Source of the DNA: UBA8941 sp963780545
GTDB taxonomy: Archaea > Thermoproteota > Bathyarchaeia > TCS64
Assembly (NCBI GenBank): GCA_963780545.1
Contig: CAWACK010000008.1
Span: 1 to 64,000, forward strand
DNA: 64,000 nucleotides
Direction: 5' to 3'
Under the pieces are notes generated by a model that was given only the letters and a program-made list of their open reading frames with translations, searched no databases and was not told where the DNA came from. Of this stretch, positions 25,745 to 34,953 are shown piece by piece. A program made the position numbers and the translations under genes. Position 1 is the first letter of the stretch. The number at the start of each line of letters is the position of its first letter.

Positions 25745-27092
25745 CCGAGAGGACCTCCTTGTAGATGCTCAGGGTCTCGTTCTTGATCTTCTCGGGCATC
25801 GTGATCGCTTCATGGACGCCGAAGAAAGTCTTATAGAGCTCGTCTTCCCTGCCCTTCGCCTCTTCGAGGAACCTCTTCTCGAACTCCTGAACGAGTGGGC
25901 TCTTGTCGCCATTCTTCCACGCGAGGTAGAAGGCGAAGAGCTGCTCGTCACGGCCTCTGCCTGTGAGTGCATATGTGTTGATGTCGCTGCCACCAAAGAG
26001 ACTAAAATACTCTTTGCAGTCATCGGTGAGCATATTCCTCGTTATACCGACGCTCTTAGGATCAAAACCGGAGGCCACGATGAGGAGATACATCTTGCTG
26101 CAGACGCTGCAGCTCATGCACCACCTAGTGTCACGACCCGCTTCTGTCTCGACGAAGCAGCTCATGTGATACTTTGCGACCTCAGGGTAACGTTTGTAGA
26201 GAGAGTATACGACAGCGATGTCATTGAGGGGCTCTATTACGCTCATCGTACGGACTCCACCGTTTGTTAGGAGTCTAGTGATGACATCGATGTTTGTGGT
26301 CCATTTGTGGCTCTGGTCGAAGGCGGGGTAGCAGACATAGCCCTCACGGTCGTAGTAGTATTCACTGCAGCTCTGCTCGTTACCAAATAGGATGTACTTG
26401 GCTTGGAAGGTGTTGGCAATGGGTAGCAACATCATGGCATATTGTGTATTCTGGAGTCCCCAGCCGATCTCCGTTTTCCCGACTCCGAGGCGTATACCGT
26501 CTCGGAGGTGTCCTGTCGTGTGGATTATCTTGTTTAGCTTTACATTGAATTCCTTCTCGAACTCCTTCGCTAGGACGTCTTTATGCTTCTCCTCGTAGAG
26601 AAGTAGAGGTTCGACTACGTAAGCCGCCTGCGGATTTAATCCCAGCTCTCTGCATACCGCCCAGGTTAGTAGGCTGTCTTTTCCAAAGCTGAGGGCGACG
26701 ACGCTGCTGTCATCTCTACTTGGTTGTTTATAGGTGGGGAACTTGACGTCGTAGTCCTTGAACTTGATCTTAAGGTTCATGAACTCCTTGATCAGTTCTG
26801 AGGTGCTTGTGCCATCGACATCTGCGCAGCTTGGCAGATCCATCACAAGGTTCTGGAAAAACTGTGTCTGGAAGAAGGGAGCCGATGTGTTATACCTGAG
26901 CTCGTTCTTCCTTAGGGTCAGGGGAAGATGGACGGTCTCCGCATAGACTAGGTTGTCGAAAAGTACGTCCTTCGCCTCCTGGGGGTAATTTTTCCAGAAG
27001 CCATTGGGGTACTTTACTACATACCGCGAACCGCGGAGGTTTATTTCATAACCCGTCTCAATCTGTCTCGCTTCTATAGAGAGGCTCGACAC
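25734..27092 (-). CDS. PP-loop ATP pyrophosphatase family protein, possibly MurL-like epimerase
   Basis: A 452-residue protein with a distinct N-terminal beta-rich domain (about 1-125). A PP-loop ATP-pyrophosphatase domain follows, with signature ALSFGKDSLLT, ending in a cysteine pair region (RWCMSCSVCSKMY) and a helical C-terminus. PP-loop enzymes adenylate a carboxylate or carbonyl, releasing pyrophosphate. From memory, the bacterial glutamate epimerase MurL, which adenylates and inverts the terminal L-Glu of UDP-MurNAc-L-Ala-L-Glu, is of similar size and uses ATP to AMP. The adjacent Ddl-like ligase makes that comparison attractive but it is untested. A QueC/ExsB-like or amide-forming enzyme is the alternative. 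It heads the operon. Confidence 0.65.
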   Translation of the reverse strand: MSSLSIEARQIETGYEINLRGSRYVVKYPNGFWKNYPQEAKDVLFDNLVYAETVHLPLTLRKNELRYNTSAPFFQTQFFQNLVMDLPSCADVDGTSTSELIKEFMNLKIKFKDYDVKFPTYKQPSRDDSSVVALSFGKDSLLTWAVCRELGLNPQAAYVVEPLLLYEEKHKDVLAKEFEKEFNVKLNKIIHTTGHLRDGIRLGVGKTEIGWGLQNTQYAMMLLPIANTFQAKYILFGNEQSCSEYYYDREGYVCYPAFDQSHKWTTNIDVITRLLTNGGVRTMSVIEPLNDIAVVYSLYKRYPEVAKYHMSCFVETEAGRDTRWCMSCSVCSKMYLLIVASGFDPKSVGITRNMLTDDCKEYFSLFGGSDINTYALTGRGRDEQLFAFYLAWKNGDKSPLVQEFEKRFLEEAKGREDELYKTFFGVHEAITMPEKIKNETLSIYKEVLSDVP

Positions 27093-27178
27093 TATTCACA
27101 TACCTGTGGACTTTGTATCCAGATGCGATAATCATTAATGCATCTTAATATTGCTTACCATTGGGTTAGAGCCAGATC

Positions 27179-28150
27179 TTGACTGCAATGTTGCAAGAGG
27201 AATTAATCAGCCATGGTATTGGGGACACGGTATTCACACGTTCCCGTAATATCGAAAAGTTGCTTGGATACAGCAATATTTACCTAAAATTTGAGGGGGG
27301 TAATCCGACTGGAACGATGAAGGATCGTGCCGCCTACGCATGCCTCAAAGTAGCAAAAGAGGGAGGTTATGTGGAGCTGGGGATAGCTTCATGCGGAAAC
27401 TTCGGAGCAAGCTTCGTCCGACTCTCACAAATATTCGGTATCACGACCCACGTTTACATCCCGAGCAAGTATCATACTCCACGCATAGCCGAGATCGAGA
27501 GACAAGGCGGTATAATGCATAGGGCCCTGGGAACCTATGAGGAGGTCGTTAAACTGTCACGACAAGAGGCAGCGGATAAGGGTTGGTACGACGGAAATCC
27601 CGGGACCTCGATAAACCGCGCCGCTTCACTTGAAGCCTATGCGACTATCGCTTACGAGTTAGTAGATGAAATGAAATGCGTACCCGATGTCGTTGCAGTT
27701 CCGACCAGTAACGGGACCACCCTAGCCGGTATCAATCATGGCTTCAAGAACCTACTCAGAGCCGAGAAGATTGATAAGCTACCTAAGCTCATCGCAGCAA
27801 GCACAGATGGTGGCAACCCGATCGTGACCAGCTTCCTGAATGGGAAGAAAAGGGTCGAGAACCTGAGACCAGAGGGGATCACAGAGACGGGGATCAACGA
27901 GCCACTTGTCAGCTGGGAGAGCCTCGACGGGCAGGAGGCTCTAGACTCGCTTTGGGAGAGTCATGGATGGGCGGCAAGCGTTTCCGACGGAGAAATGTGC
28001 CGATTCTCAGACATTCTAGCAGATGAGGAGGGGCTATCGGTCCTCCCCGCCTCATGCGCTTCCCTCGCCGCTATCTCCTACTATGTGAAGGAGAAGAGAT
28101 TAAACGAGGGACTAAATCTCGTTTCGTTCCTAACGGCTAGACGTTTCTAA
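27179..28150 (+). CDS. Threonine synthase-like PLP-dependent enzyme
   Basis: A 323-residue fold-type II PLP enzyme. The Schiff-base lysine is in GGNPTGTMKDRAA, the substrate-binding asparagine in SCGNFGAS, and the phosphate-binding loop is PTSNGTTLAG. This matches threonine synthase, cysteate synthase and related beta/gamma-replacement enzymes. It is shorter than most threonine synthases and lacks the zinc-ribbon start of many archaeal ones. It is divergent from the PP-loop/ATP-grasp/GNAT operon, with an 86-base spacer. It may supply an unusual amino acid to that pathway, or be a housekeeping threonine synthase. Confidence 0.78.
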   Translation: MTAMLQEELISHGIGDTVFTRSRNIEKLLGYSNIYLKFEGGNPTGTMKDRAAYACLKVAKEGGYVELGIASCGNFGASFVRLSQIFGITTHVYIPSKYHTPRIAEIERQGGIMHRALGTYEEVVKLSRQEAADKGWYDGNPGTSINRAASLEAYATIAYELVDEMKCVPDVVAVPTSNGTTLAGINHGFKNLLRAEKIDKLPKLIAASTDGGNPIVTSFLNGKKRVENLRPEGITETGINEPLVSWESLDGQEALDSLWESHGWAASVSDGEMCRFSDILADEEGLSVLPASCASLAAISYYVKEKRLNEGLNLVSFLTARRF

Positions 28151-28421
28151 CCACTTATAAAGTGCGCGCATTACTAACTAAACAAGGCATGTCTGAGTAA
28201 TCTCGAATGAATAAAAATTAAGGTCGGTGGATGGAACTCACCATTTTTATGAACGTAAAGAATGTCTCATTGCTCTAAGCGCAATCGGAGCTGTAGATTA
28301 CTGATATAATAGCTATCATTTCGATCATGATCTCGGCTAATGAGAACACAGCCTAGATCATACACCAATAACTTTTCTTAATATAATGAAGTTTTAAGCA
28401 GCTTCTCCACATTCAGTTTTG

Positions 28422-31290
28422 ATGTCCTCTATCTTTGGGCTGCTCCACCCCCGGATAAGAGAGGTCTTGGCTAACTTCGATATTGTGGAGCCAACACCAC
28501 CTCAGAAAAAAGCGATACCCCCAATCTTGGCGGGGGAGAACATCCTCCTTGTAGCGCCGACAGCCAGTGGTAAAACCGAGGCTGCACTTCTACCTGTTTT
28601 CGACGCCTATATTCGAGAAGGCGATCATATCGGTATCAATATCATTTACATCACACCTCTCCGAGCGCTCAATAGAGACATCGACAAGAGGATGGTAACG
28701 TGGGCGGAGAGCCTTGGTATTGATGTCCAGGTCCGCCATAGCGATACCTCTCAGAAGCAGAGAAGGCGCCAGATCAGAAAGCCACCACAGATGCTTATCA
28801 CAACTCCTGAGACACTACAAGCTATACTTCCAACAAATATGCGGAGTCACCTGACCTCTGTCCGTTGGGTCATAGTTGATGAGATTCATGATCTCGCCGC
28901 CTCGAAGCGTGGGGCACAGCTTACCGTGGGGCTGGAGAGACTTGAGGAGGTAACTACCAAACCACCCCAGAGGATAGGCCTTTCCGCAACCGTCGGCAAC
29001 CCAGAAATCGTAGCTTCTTTTCTTGGTGGAAGACATCCCGTCAAGGTTGTTGAGGTAACCGTAGATAAAGACTACATCTATGATGTCGAATACCCTGAGG
29101 TAGGGGAAGAGGACTTCGATCTAGGCAACGACCTGAGCATGACGCCGATTGCCGCCTCTCGACTCAGGACGATAAGGGACCTTGTACGGACACATAGATC
29201 CACTCTCATATTCGTTCAGGGACGCGGTCAAGCGGAGAGTCTCGGCCATAAGCTCGGGATGCTCGACCAGGGCATAGATGTCCACCATGGGAGTCTGAGC
29301 AGAGAGCAGCGCCACATTGTTGAGGATAAATTCAAGGCTGGGGAGCTCAAAGCCATTGTTGCCACATCGACTCTACAGTTAGGCATAGATATCGGAAACG
29401 TAGATCTCGCCATTCAGTACAACAGCCCCCGTCAAGTCTCTACTCTTATCCAGCGGGTAGGTCGCGCGGGTCACAGGCTCAGCAAACTCTCACAGGGCAT
29501 CTTAATTGCTGCATATGGTGAGGATGCCTTAGAGTCCCTTATCACAGCAAAGAAAGCCAAGCGAAACGAGCTGGAGCCCACAGAAATCCACCTAAAACCC
29601 CTCGATGTACTCGCCCACCAAATAACTGGTTTAACACTCGACTACGGTGAAGTACCCGAAGCAGAAGATACTTGAAACGATCCGCCGAGCTTACCCGTTC
29701 CGAGATCTCACGGAAGAGGAGTTCAAGTACGTTGTTGGTTTTCTCGACGCCATAAGGGTAGTAAATAGGAGAAGTGATAAGCTTGAAAAGACCAAAAAAG
29801 GGCGGAAATACTATTTCGAGAACCTCGGTATGATTAACGACGAGAGACGATACCCCTTCATCAACGTAGTCAACGACAAAGTCATCGGTACTGTCGGCGA
29901 CGAATTCTGGACACTTCGCGCAAGGGTAGGCTTAAACGTCATACTCCGCGGTCGCGTCTGGAAGATACTTCAGATAGACGAGGATGAGGGACGCCTGTTC
30001 GTCCTCCAAAGCGAAGACCCACTAGGGGCTCTCCCCGGATGGGACGGAGAACTCATCGGCGTAACACGGAGTATCGCTGAGGAGGTAGGTGATCTCCGTT
30101 GGAAAATCGCAGAGAGGATCAAGGAGAAGGGACTTGAGAGAACAGTCAAGGAGGTATCTAAGGAACTCGGAGTCAGCGAAGCCACGGTCGCTGTCGCAGC
30201 GAAAGAAATCGAATCTCAACTAGCCCAAGGTTTCCCTGTACCAACAAAGGATCTCATCCTCGTCGAGTCCTACGATCGATACTTCGTGATTCACACCGTC
30301 TATGGAAGCAAAGTCAACACCACTCTTGGCTGTATCCTCGATGCCATCCTTAGCGAGAAGGACCTAATCCTCGGTTGGTGGAGTGATGCCTACCGCATCC
30401 TCATAGAGACACCCCAGAAGGTCACAAAGTATGACATAAATGATTTAGTCAATGTTCTACAATCCCTCAGCCCTGAGGAGTCGGAGAGAAAGCTCACCGA
30501 ATACATGGAAGCCAGGTTTCCCTACGCCTACAATATGAAGTTCATAGCCGAGCGATTTGGCGCAATCCCACGCGGAAAGACATACAGCCCCGAAACTCTA
30601 CACAAACTCTACCGCCGCTACAGGAACAGCCCAATCTACACTGAGGCCCTCCGCGAAGCCTACAAGGAGAAACTCGACCTCTCAGCCGTAAAGAGCCTCG
30701 CAGGAAAAATCGCAACTCGAATGACAAAAATAGAGTTTCACATTTCGAATGAGCCTAGTCCACTCGCCCGTCACATACTAGAGGTCTATGCCGACGTCGA
30801 GGAGCTTATGGAATCCAGCATCGCCATTCCAGACCAACTCGAGTACATGAGGAAGAGCATTCAAGCCCGCGGCGTCACCCTCAGTTGCATGAACTGCAAC
30901 CAATGGCACATAGAGGCTCGTATTAGGGACCTCCCAGAGAGGCCCGTATGTGCCAACTGTGGTTCTGGCCTTCTAGCTGTACTCCACCGCAACCAGAATC
31001 ACTCTCAGTTTCAGTCGCTCCTAAACCGTATGAAGGAGGGGGAGCAACTCATCCCCGAGGAAGCTGACGCCATTACTAATGGCCGGAAATCTGCCGATAT
31101 GGTCCTCAGCTACGGTAGGAAAGCTGTTGAAGCCCTAGCTGTCCATGGCGTCGGCCCAATCACTGCCTATCAGATCCTAAGTAGGATGCACAAGACAGAG
31201 AAAGACTTCTACTCAGACCTACTTAAGGCAAAAATCCAGTATATGCGAACTAGGCAGTACTGGGACGAAAGAAAAGAGAGGATGAAGTAA
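28422..31290 (+). CDS. Lhr/Ski2-type superfamily 2 helicase, split by a frameshift
   Basis: Two overlapping frames together encode a helicase of about 955 residues. The first (to 29675) has motif I APTASGKTEA, motif II VDEIHDL, motif III GLSATVG and motif VI QRVGRAGHR. The second (from GTG 29647) holds the winged-helix and C-terminal accessory region, with a zinc-finger-like CMNCNQWHIEA...CANCGSG and a helix-hairpin-helix-like end (VHGVGPITAYQIL). They join near 29645-29675 by one base. Family members unwind RNA or DNA in repair or RNA decay. The second frame has a GTG in the overlap but no clear ribosome-binding site, so one broken or mis-sequenced gene is more likely than two genes. Confidence 0.85.
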
Positions 31291-31291
31291 C

Positions 31292-31633
31292 CTACTCGTC
31301 TTCCTCTAGGTACTTTTCGTCGGGCTCGGCGTCGAGTGCGAAGTTCATATGTGCGAGACTCGCACCCATGTTGAGAGCAGCCGCGACCGCGATCACCTCG
31401 GCGAGCTCCTCCTTCGTCGCTCCCGCCTGAAGTGCCCTCTTCGCGTGGGCCTCGATGCAGTACGGGCACCTCGTTATGTAGGTGGCTGCGACCGCGCACA
31501 GCTCTTTCGTCTTGACATCGAGCTTTCCCGGCTCGAAGACCTGACTGTCGAAGGCATCGATCGCCTTCAGCGTTTTGGGATCGAAGTATTTTGATACTTC
31601 TCTGTTCCTCTTCTTGGCGTAGTAGTAAGCCAT
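31292..31633 (-). CDS. Carboxymuconolactone decarboxylase/AhpD family protein
   Basis: A 113-residue all-helical CMD-domain protein with the redox pair and histidine arranged as RCPYCIEAHAKRA, the AhpD-like CxxC-x3-H motif. Such proteins act as peroxiredoxin reductants or small thiol-disulfide enzymes. The gene is convergent with the helicase, with one base between stop codons. Confidence 0.88.
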   Translation of the reverse strand: MAYYYAKKRNREVSKYFDPKTLKAIDAFDSQVFEPGKLDVKTKELCAVAATYITRCPYCIEAHAKRALQAGATKEELAEVIAVAAALNMGASLAHMNFALDAEPDEKYLEEDE

Positions 31634-31678
31634 AACCTAGCGTCTCCACCTGACTATATTCAAGCCTTATGGTGGAAG

Positions 31679-32869
31679 CTAGCGATGCATTATATTCGCC
31701 AGGGCGGAGATACTCCTCTCGACTCCGTCGCCTATATGCTTCTTATTTAGTTCAGCTAGTCTGTTTGCATATGAAGCGTCTCCGAGCATCTCCTCGACTA
31801 GTAACAGTAACCCCTCTCTTTCGATATTCCTCTGATGAATTGCGTGAGCTACCCCCAGTTCCTGTGCCCTTCTAGCGTTCCCATACTGCTCAGGATGTTT
31901 CGACACAGGTATGATGATCGATGGCTTGTTATAGCAAATACTCTGCATCATAGTCTCATGCCCCCCACGCGAGACAACTAAGTCGCAGGCATTCAGAAGA
32001 TCAAATCTGTCCTCAACCCAGCTCAACTTGACCAAGGAACCTCTCCTCACAGGTTCTGGTCCTCCGTTTGGGGTCCCCGTTGACATTACGATACTATACT
32101 CGTCTGGGAAAGACTCGAATATGGGCTCGAGCATATGCTGGAGAGGAATCCTCTCTCCCCTAGGGCCGCTTATTCCCGCGTAGATCAGCTTCTGTTCTTT
32201 CGAGATCCCTAGGCTCCGTCTGACCTCACTTTTGTCTCTTGCCTCTATAGGTTTCTTGGGCAGAATGGCTCCTACCATCTCCACCTTTCTCTGATAGGGT
32301 CTCGGTATTCTTAGACAGTCGATGCTCAGCGTATACGGCACCGGGAAATCCGGAATAAGAATCCTTTCGCTTAGCCCCCAGCCTCTTCCAATCAAAGTCA
32401 TAACAACGCCGTCGGCAACCTTGAAGAGCATAAACCTGTCTCTCTTTCGAGGGATGAGGGGCGTAAACTGGTTAAGGATCAGTAGTGTGGGTAACCCGAG
32501 CATCTTCGCTGCGAATATCGAGGAAAGCCTCGAGTCCGATACCACAACGTCAGGCTTGAATGACCTCATATATCGGAGCTCGAAGTTGACCTGCCTCATG
32601 AACGTCGGGAATGCCTTAATCCCCTGATTTATCGACGATAGTTTTAGGTCGATGCTCCCTGAGGAATCGTTGGACATCGAGATCGGAGGCGCCTCGACGA
32701 CCGGAAACCCCTGTTTCTCGATGTAGTCTACACCCTCGAGGTATGTGGAAAAGAGAATATCTGCACCCCGTGTTTTCAGCTCAGACGCGATTGACTGGCT
32801 TCGGCTCGCATGGCCCAGCCCAATACCACATGGGCTGAAGTAGATACGTGAGTCGTCGAATCTCTCCAA
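31679..32869 (-). CDS. MurG/UGT-like glycosyltransferase (GT-B fold)
   Basis: A 396-residue GT-B glycosyltransferase. The N-terminal acceptor loop is CGIGLGHASRSQSIA, and the C-terminal donor-binding region has SRGGHETMMQ, then NKPSIIIPVSKHPEQYGNARR. The layout resembles GT28/MurG and the archaeal MJ1255 group. It would transfer a nucleotide-activated sugar to a lipid or glycan at the inner membrane face. It is followed on the same strand by the CMD gene and preceded by AMMECR1. Confidence 0.85.
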   Translation of the reverse strand: MERFDDSRIYFSPCGIGLGHASRSQSIASELKTRGADILFSTYLEGVDYIEKQGFPVVEAPPISMSNDSSGSIDLKLSSINQGIKAFPTFMRQVNFELRYMRSFKPDVVVSDSRLSSIFAAKMLGLPTLLILNQFTPLIPRKRDRFMLFKVADGVVMTLIGRGWGLSERILIPDFPVPYTLSIDCLRIPRPYQRKVEMVGAILPKKPIEARDKSEVRRSLGISKEQKLIYAGISGPRGERIPLQHMLEPIFESFPDEYSIVMSTGTPNGGPEPVRRGSLVKLSWVEDRFDLLNACDLVVSRGGHETMMQSICYNKPSIIIPVSKHPEQYGNARRAQELGVAHAIHQRNIEREGLLLLVEEMLGDASYANRLAELNKKHIGDGVERSISALANIMHR

Positions 32870-32880
32870 CCCGACTTCTC

Positions 32881-33501
32881 CTAGCCGCTCTGAATCTCTT
32901 CCCTTTTCACCGCGCCACCGGGTGCCTCCTCAGCGAAGATTATTGCTTGGAACCTAAAGACCTCTGTTCCTGTGAGTAGCCAAGAGTCCGGAGACAAACC
33001 CGCCTTCACACAGCACTGGCAAAGGAACTCCTCGGAGTCCCATCCCCACTCCGTTGCGACCTGTGGTAGAAGAAGACCACTCCGACCCCCTCTCTTCACT
33101 ATGAGACCGTCAACACCGACCCTAACCATCGACGGGTACCGCTCGGGCTTGTCTACCTTTATAGATTCGGGTGGGGTTAAAACACTGACCTCAACAATGA
33201 TCTCGTCAAGTTCTTTCCGACTGAGCTTCGGGAAACGTGGGTCTTCGAAGGCCGCTGCATAGGCGACATCGCTCACGGCCTCAACCAATGGCTTTATGGG
33301 GTATGGATAACCGATACAGCCTCTTAGATCTTTTTCCTCACCCTTAAGCCTGTTAATGGTCACGAAAACACCACATACCTCTCGCGTTTTTTCAGGGGCG
33401 TCATTTATATTTATTTTCGCCTGGCTGAAGCTTCCTTCAATCGCCTTCCTGGCGAGTCTCACTAGATAGGTTCCCTCATCTAGAGTTAGGGCGAAGGTCA
33501 T
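32881..33501 (-). CDS. AMMECR1 domain protein
   Basis: About 206 residues of the AMMECR1 family, with the hallmark LRGCIGYPYPIKPL and the conserved SVLTPPESI and LLPQVATEWGWDSEEFL stretches. The function is unsettled; some archaeal operons link it to a radical-SAM protein and the Memo family. ATG 33501 is chosen because GAGGGAG sits about six bases upstream; GTG 33519 would place that site inside the gene. Confidence 0.88.
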   Translation of the reverse strand: MTFALTLDEGTYLVRLARKAIEGSFSQAKININDAPEKTREVCGVFVTINRLKGEEKDLRGCIGYPYPIKPLVEAVSDVAYAAAFEDPRFPKLSRKELDEIIVEVSVLTPPESIKVDKPERYPSMVRVGVDGLIVKRGGRSGLLLPQVATEWGWDSEEFLCQCCVKAGLSPDSWLLTGTEVFRFQAIIFAEEAPGGAVKREEIQSG

Positions 33502-33542
33502 CGAGGCTCCCTCTTTCACCCAATCGGATACCCAGCGCCTTT

Positions 33543-34028
33543 TTAAAGCCTGCCGAAGCTAATTGAACCCCTAGTAGCGCGGTTTAGGGTTTCCACGATC
33601 CTCGGCCAGTGACTTCCCCGCCAGTAGATGCCACCACACTGTGGGCAGATCCAGTACTCATCAACAACCTTGAATGTTCCCTCTGGAACCTTATCCATGA
33701 CCTCCTCCTTCGTTGCCTTCAATACTATGTGGTTACACTTTGGGCACCTCGAATTCATGGGGTCGAAGGTCAGATTTAATTCACCTGCAAGCTGACTGAG
33801 CCCATCTTTATCTGAGATCCCCCTAACGTAGATGGCTTTCACACCACGCTTCCGCGCCCTCCTGACGAGCATTTCGTCGCGAGTGAGGAGAAATCTGTCT
33901 TCCACCTTTGCCTCCTCGATGAGTTCATCGTCAGGCCGATCCCTCCGATATTCAGCGTCATAACCTCCTATCCTGAGCCAACGCGATAAGGAGCCTAACA
34001 TACCGTCTACAAGGAAACGCTTCTTCAT
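33543..34028 (-). CDS. Mut7-C RNase-domain protein with zinc ribbon
   Basis: A 161-residue Mut7-C protein: a PIN-like fold with acidic residues (FLVDGMLGSLSRWLRIGGYD, LLTRDEMLVRRA) followed by a zinc ribbon (CPKCN, then CPQCGGIYWRGSHW). The family is predicted to be a ribonuclease. It lies 24 bases upstream of the AMMECR1 gene start on the same strand. Confidence 0.88.
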   Translation of the reverse strand: MKKRFLVDGMLGSLSRWLRIGGYDAEYRRDRPDDELIEEAKVEDRFLLTRDEMLVRRARKRGVKAIYVRGISDKDGLSQLAGELNLTFDPMNSRCPKCNHIVLKATKEEVMDKVPEGTFKVVDEYWICPQCGGIYWRGSHWPRIVETLNRATRGSISFGRL

Positions 34029-34057
34029 TATATCATAAGAACAGCTTGTGCGGAGGT

Positions 34058-34621
34058 TTATTCTTCCTTCTCCTCGGCGCGGCAGTCTTCACAGAGAAAA
34101 TCGCCATCGACCGCACGGAGATTAGTGGAGTACATCTCGCAGCGGTCGCAGTAGCCCACAGTTGAGGGGCTGAAGCTGTTGGAACCCCCATTTATCTTGG
34201 AGTTTTCAGTGATTATCTCCATAATCGTAGGCATGATTCTGATGATGTCCTTATGACTTATTATCCCGACGAGTTGACCCTTATAGCTGACACCGAGACG
34301 CCGAATGTTCAACTTATCCATCGTCTTCATAGCATCCACGATTGGTGTCTCCGCTTTGACGACCCTAAGGGGGCTAGACATCACTTCTGATGTCTTCACA
34401 CCTTTAGGTGATCGCCCGTCGGCGACGACTCTCATCACGATGTCTCTCTCGGTGACAATGCCTATTGGCTGACCGTCGGGGTTATTGACTACGATGGCAC
34501 CGAGCTTTTGCTCACGCATTAGTTTGGCGACTTCGGTGATGTCACTGTCCTCGGGGATCGCGATGACGGGGCTAGACATAGCTTCCCGTACAAGCATCTT
34601 CGGCGCAAGATCAAGACTCAT
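34058..34621 (-). CDS. Tandem CBS domain protein with C-terminal zinc ribbon
   Basis: About 187 residues: two CBS domains (REAMSSPVIAIPEDSDITEVAK and KTSEVMSSPLRVV) and a short zinc ribbon (CDRCEMY, then CEDCRAEE). CBS pairs bind adenine nucleotides and usually tune a partner; here the ribbon suggests a nucleic-acid or protein partner. ATG 34621 is preferred to the upstream open frame because a TATA box at 34656-34664 places the transcript start near 34634. Confidence 0.87.
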   Translation of the reverse strand: MSLDLAPKMLVREAMSSPVIAIPEDSDITEVAKLMREQKLGAIVVNNPDGQPIGIVTERDIVMRVVADGRSPKGVKTSEVMSSPLRVVKAETPIVDAMKTMDKLNIRRLGVSYKGQLVGIISHKDIIRIMPTIMEIITENSKINGGSNSFSPSTVGYCDRCEMYSTNLRAVDGDFLCEDCRAEEKEE

Positions 34622-34953
34622 AGCCCCAGACCTCAGAATTGAAGAAGAGTTCAGGATATAAAAAGAGTATGAAGTAGTAATCAATAATGGGTTTGAGATC
34701 AATCGCGCGTCGCGGCTCTTCATCATTACATTTCTTCGCCGTAGAAAGTTCCCTTGTTAAAAAACGTATAGTCAAAGAATAAAAAATCAATTCGATCAAA
34801 ATGCATTATTTAAAGACTTAAACAGCGAAAGGGGTAATACCTATAAATCTTTGGAATCTGGGAAAAAGGAATAGCACGTGTGATAAAAGTCTGCGCATCA
34901 ACCATAGAATCACTGGTTACAATCAGTTGGAAGTTTGGATAAGATTATCGTGT
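34622..34953. other. 332-base spacer with no gene recognised
   Basis: It holds the CBS-gene promoter at its left end. The rest is A/T-rich with short open frames of no recognisable family and no RNA fold that I can support. Confidence 0.5.
34656..34664 (-). promoter_or_regulatory. TATA box for the CBS-domain gene
   Basis: Reverse-strand CTTTTTATAT lies about 40 bases before ATG 34621, setting a leader of about 13 bases. Confidence 0.5.

Noticed and set aside
18104..27092. Complete peptidoglycan pathway
   Set aside because: Only racemase, ligase and epimerase-like steps are visible; no MurA-F or MraY gene is in the window, so a true peptidoglycan cannot be claimed.
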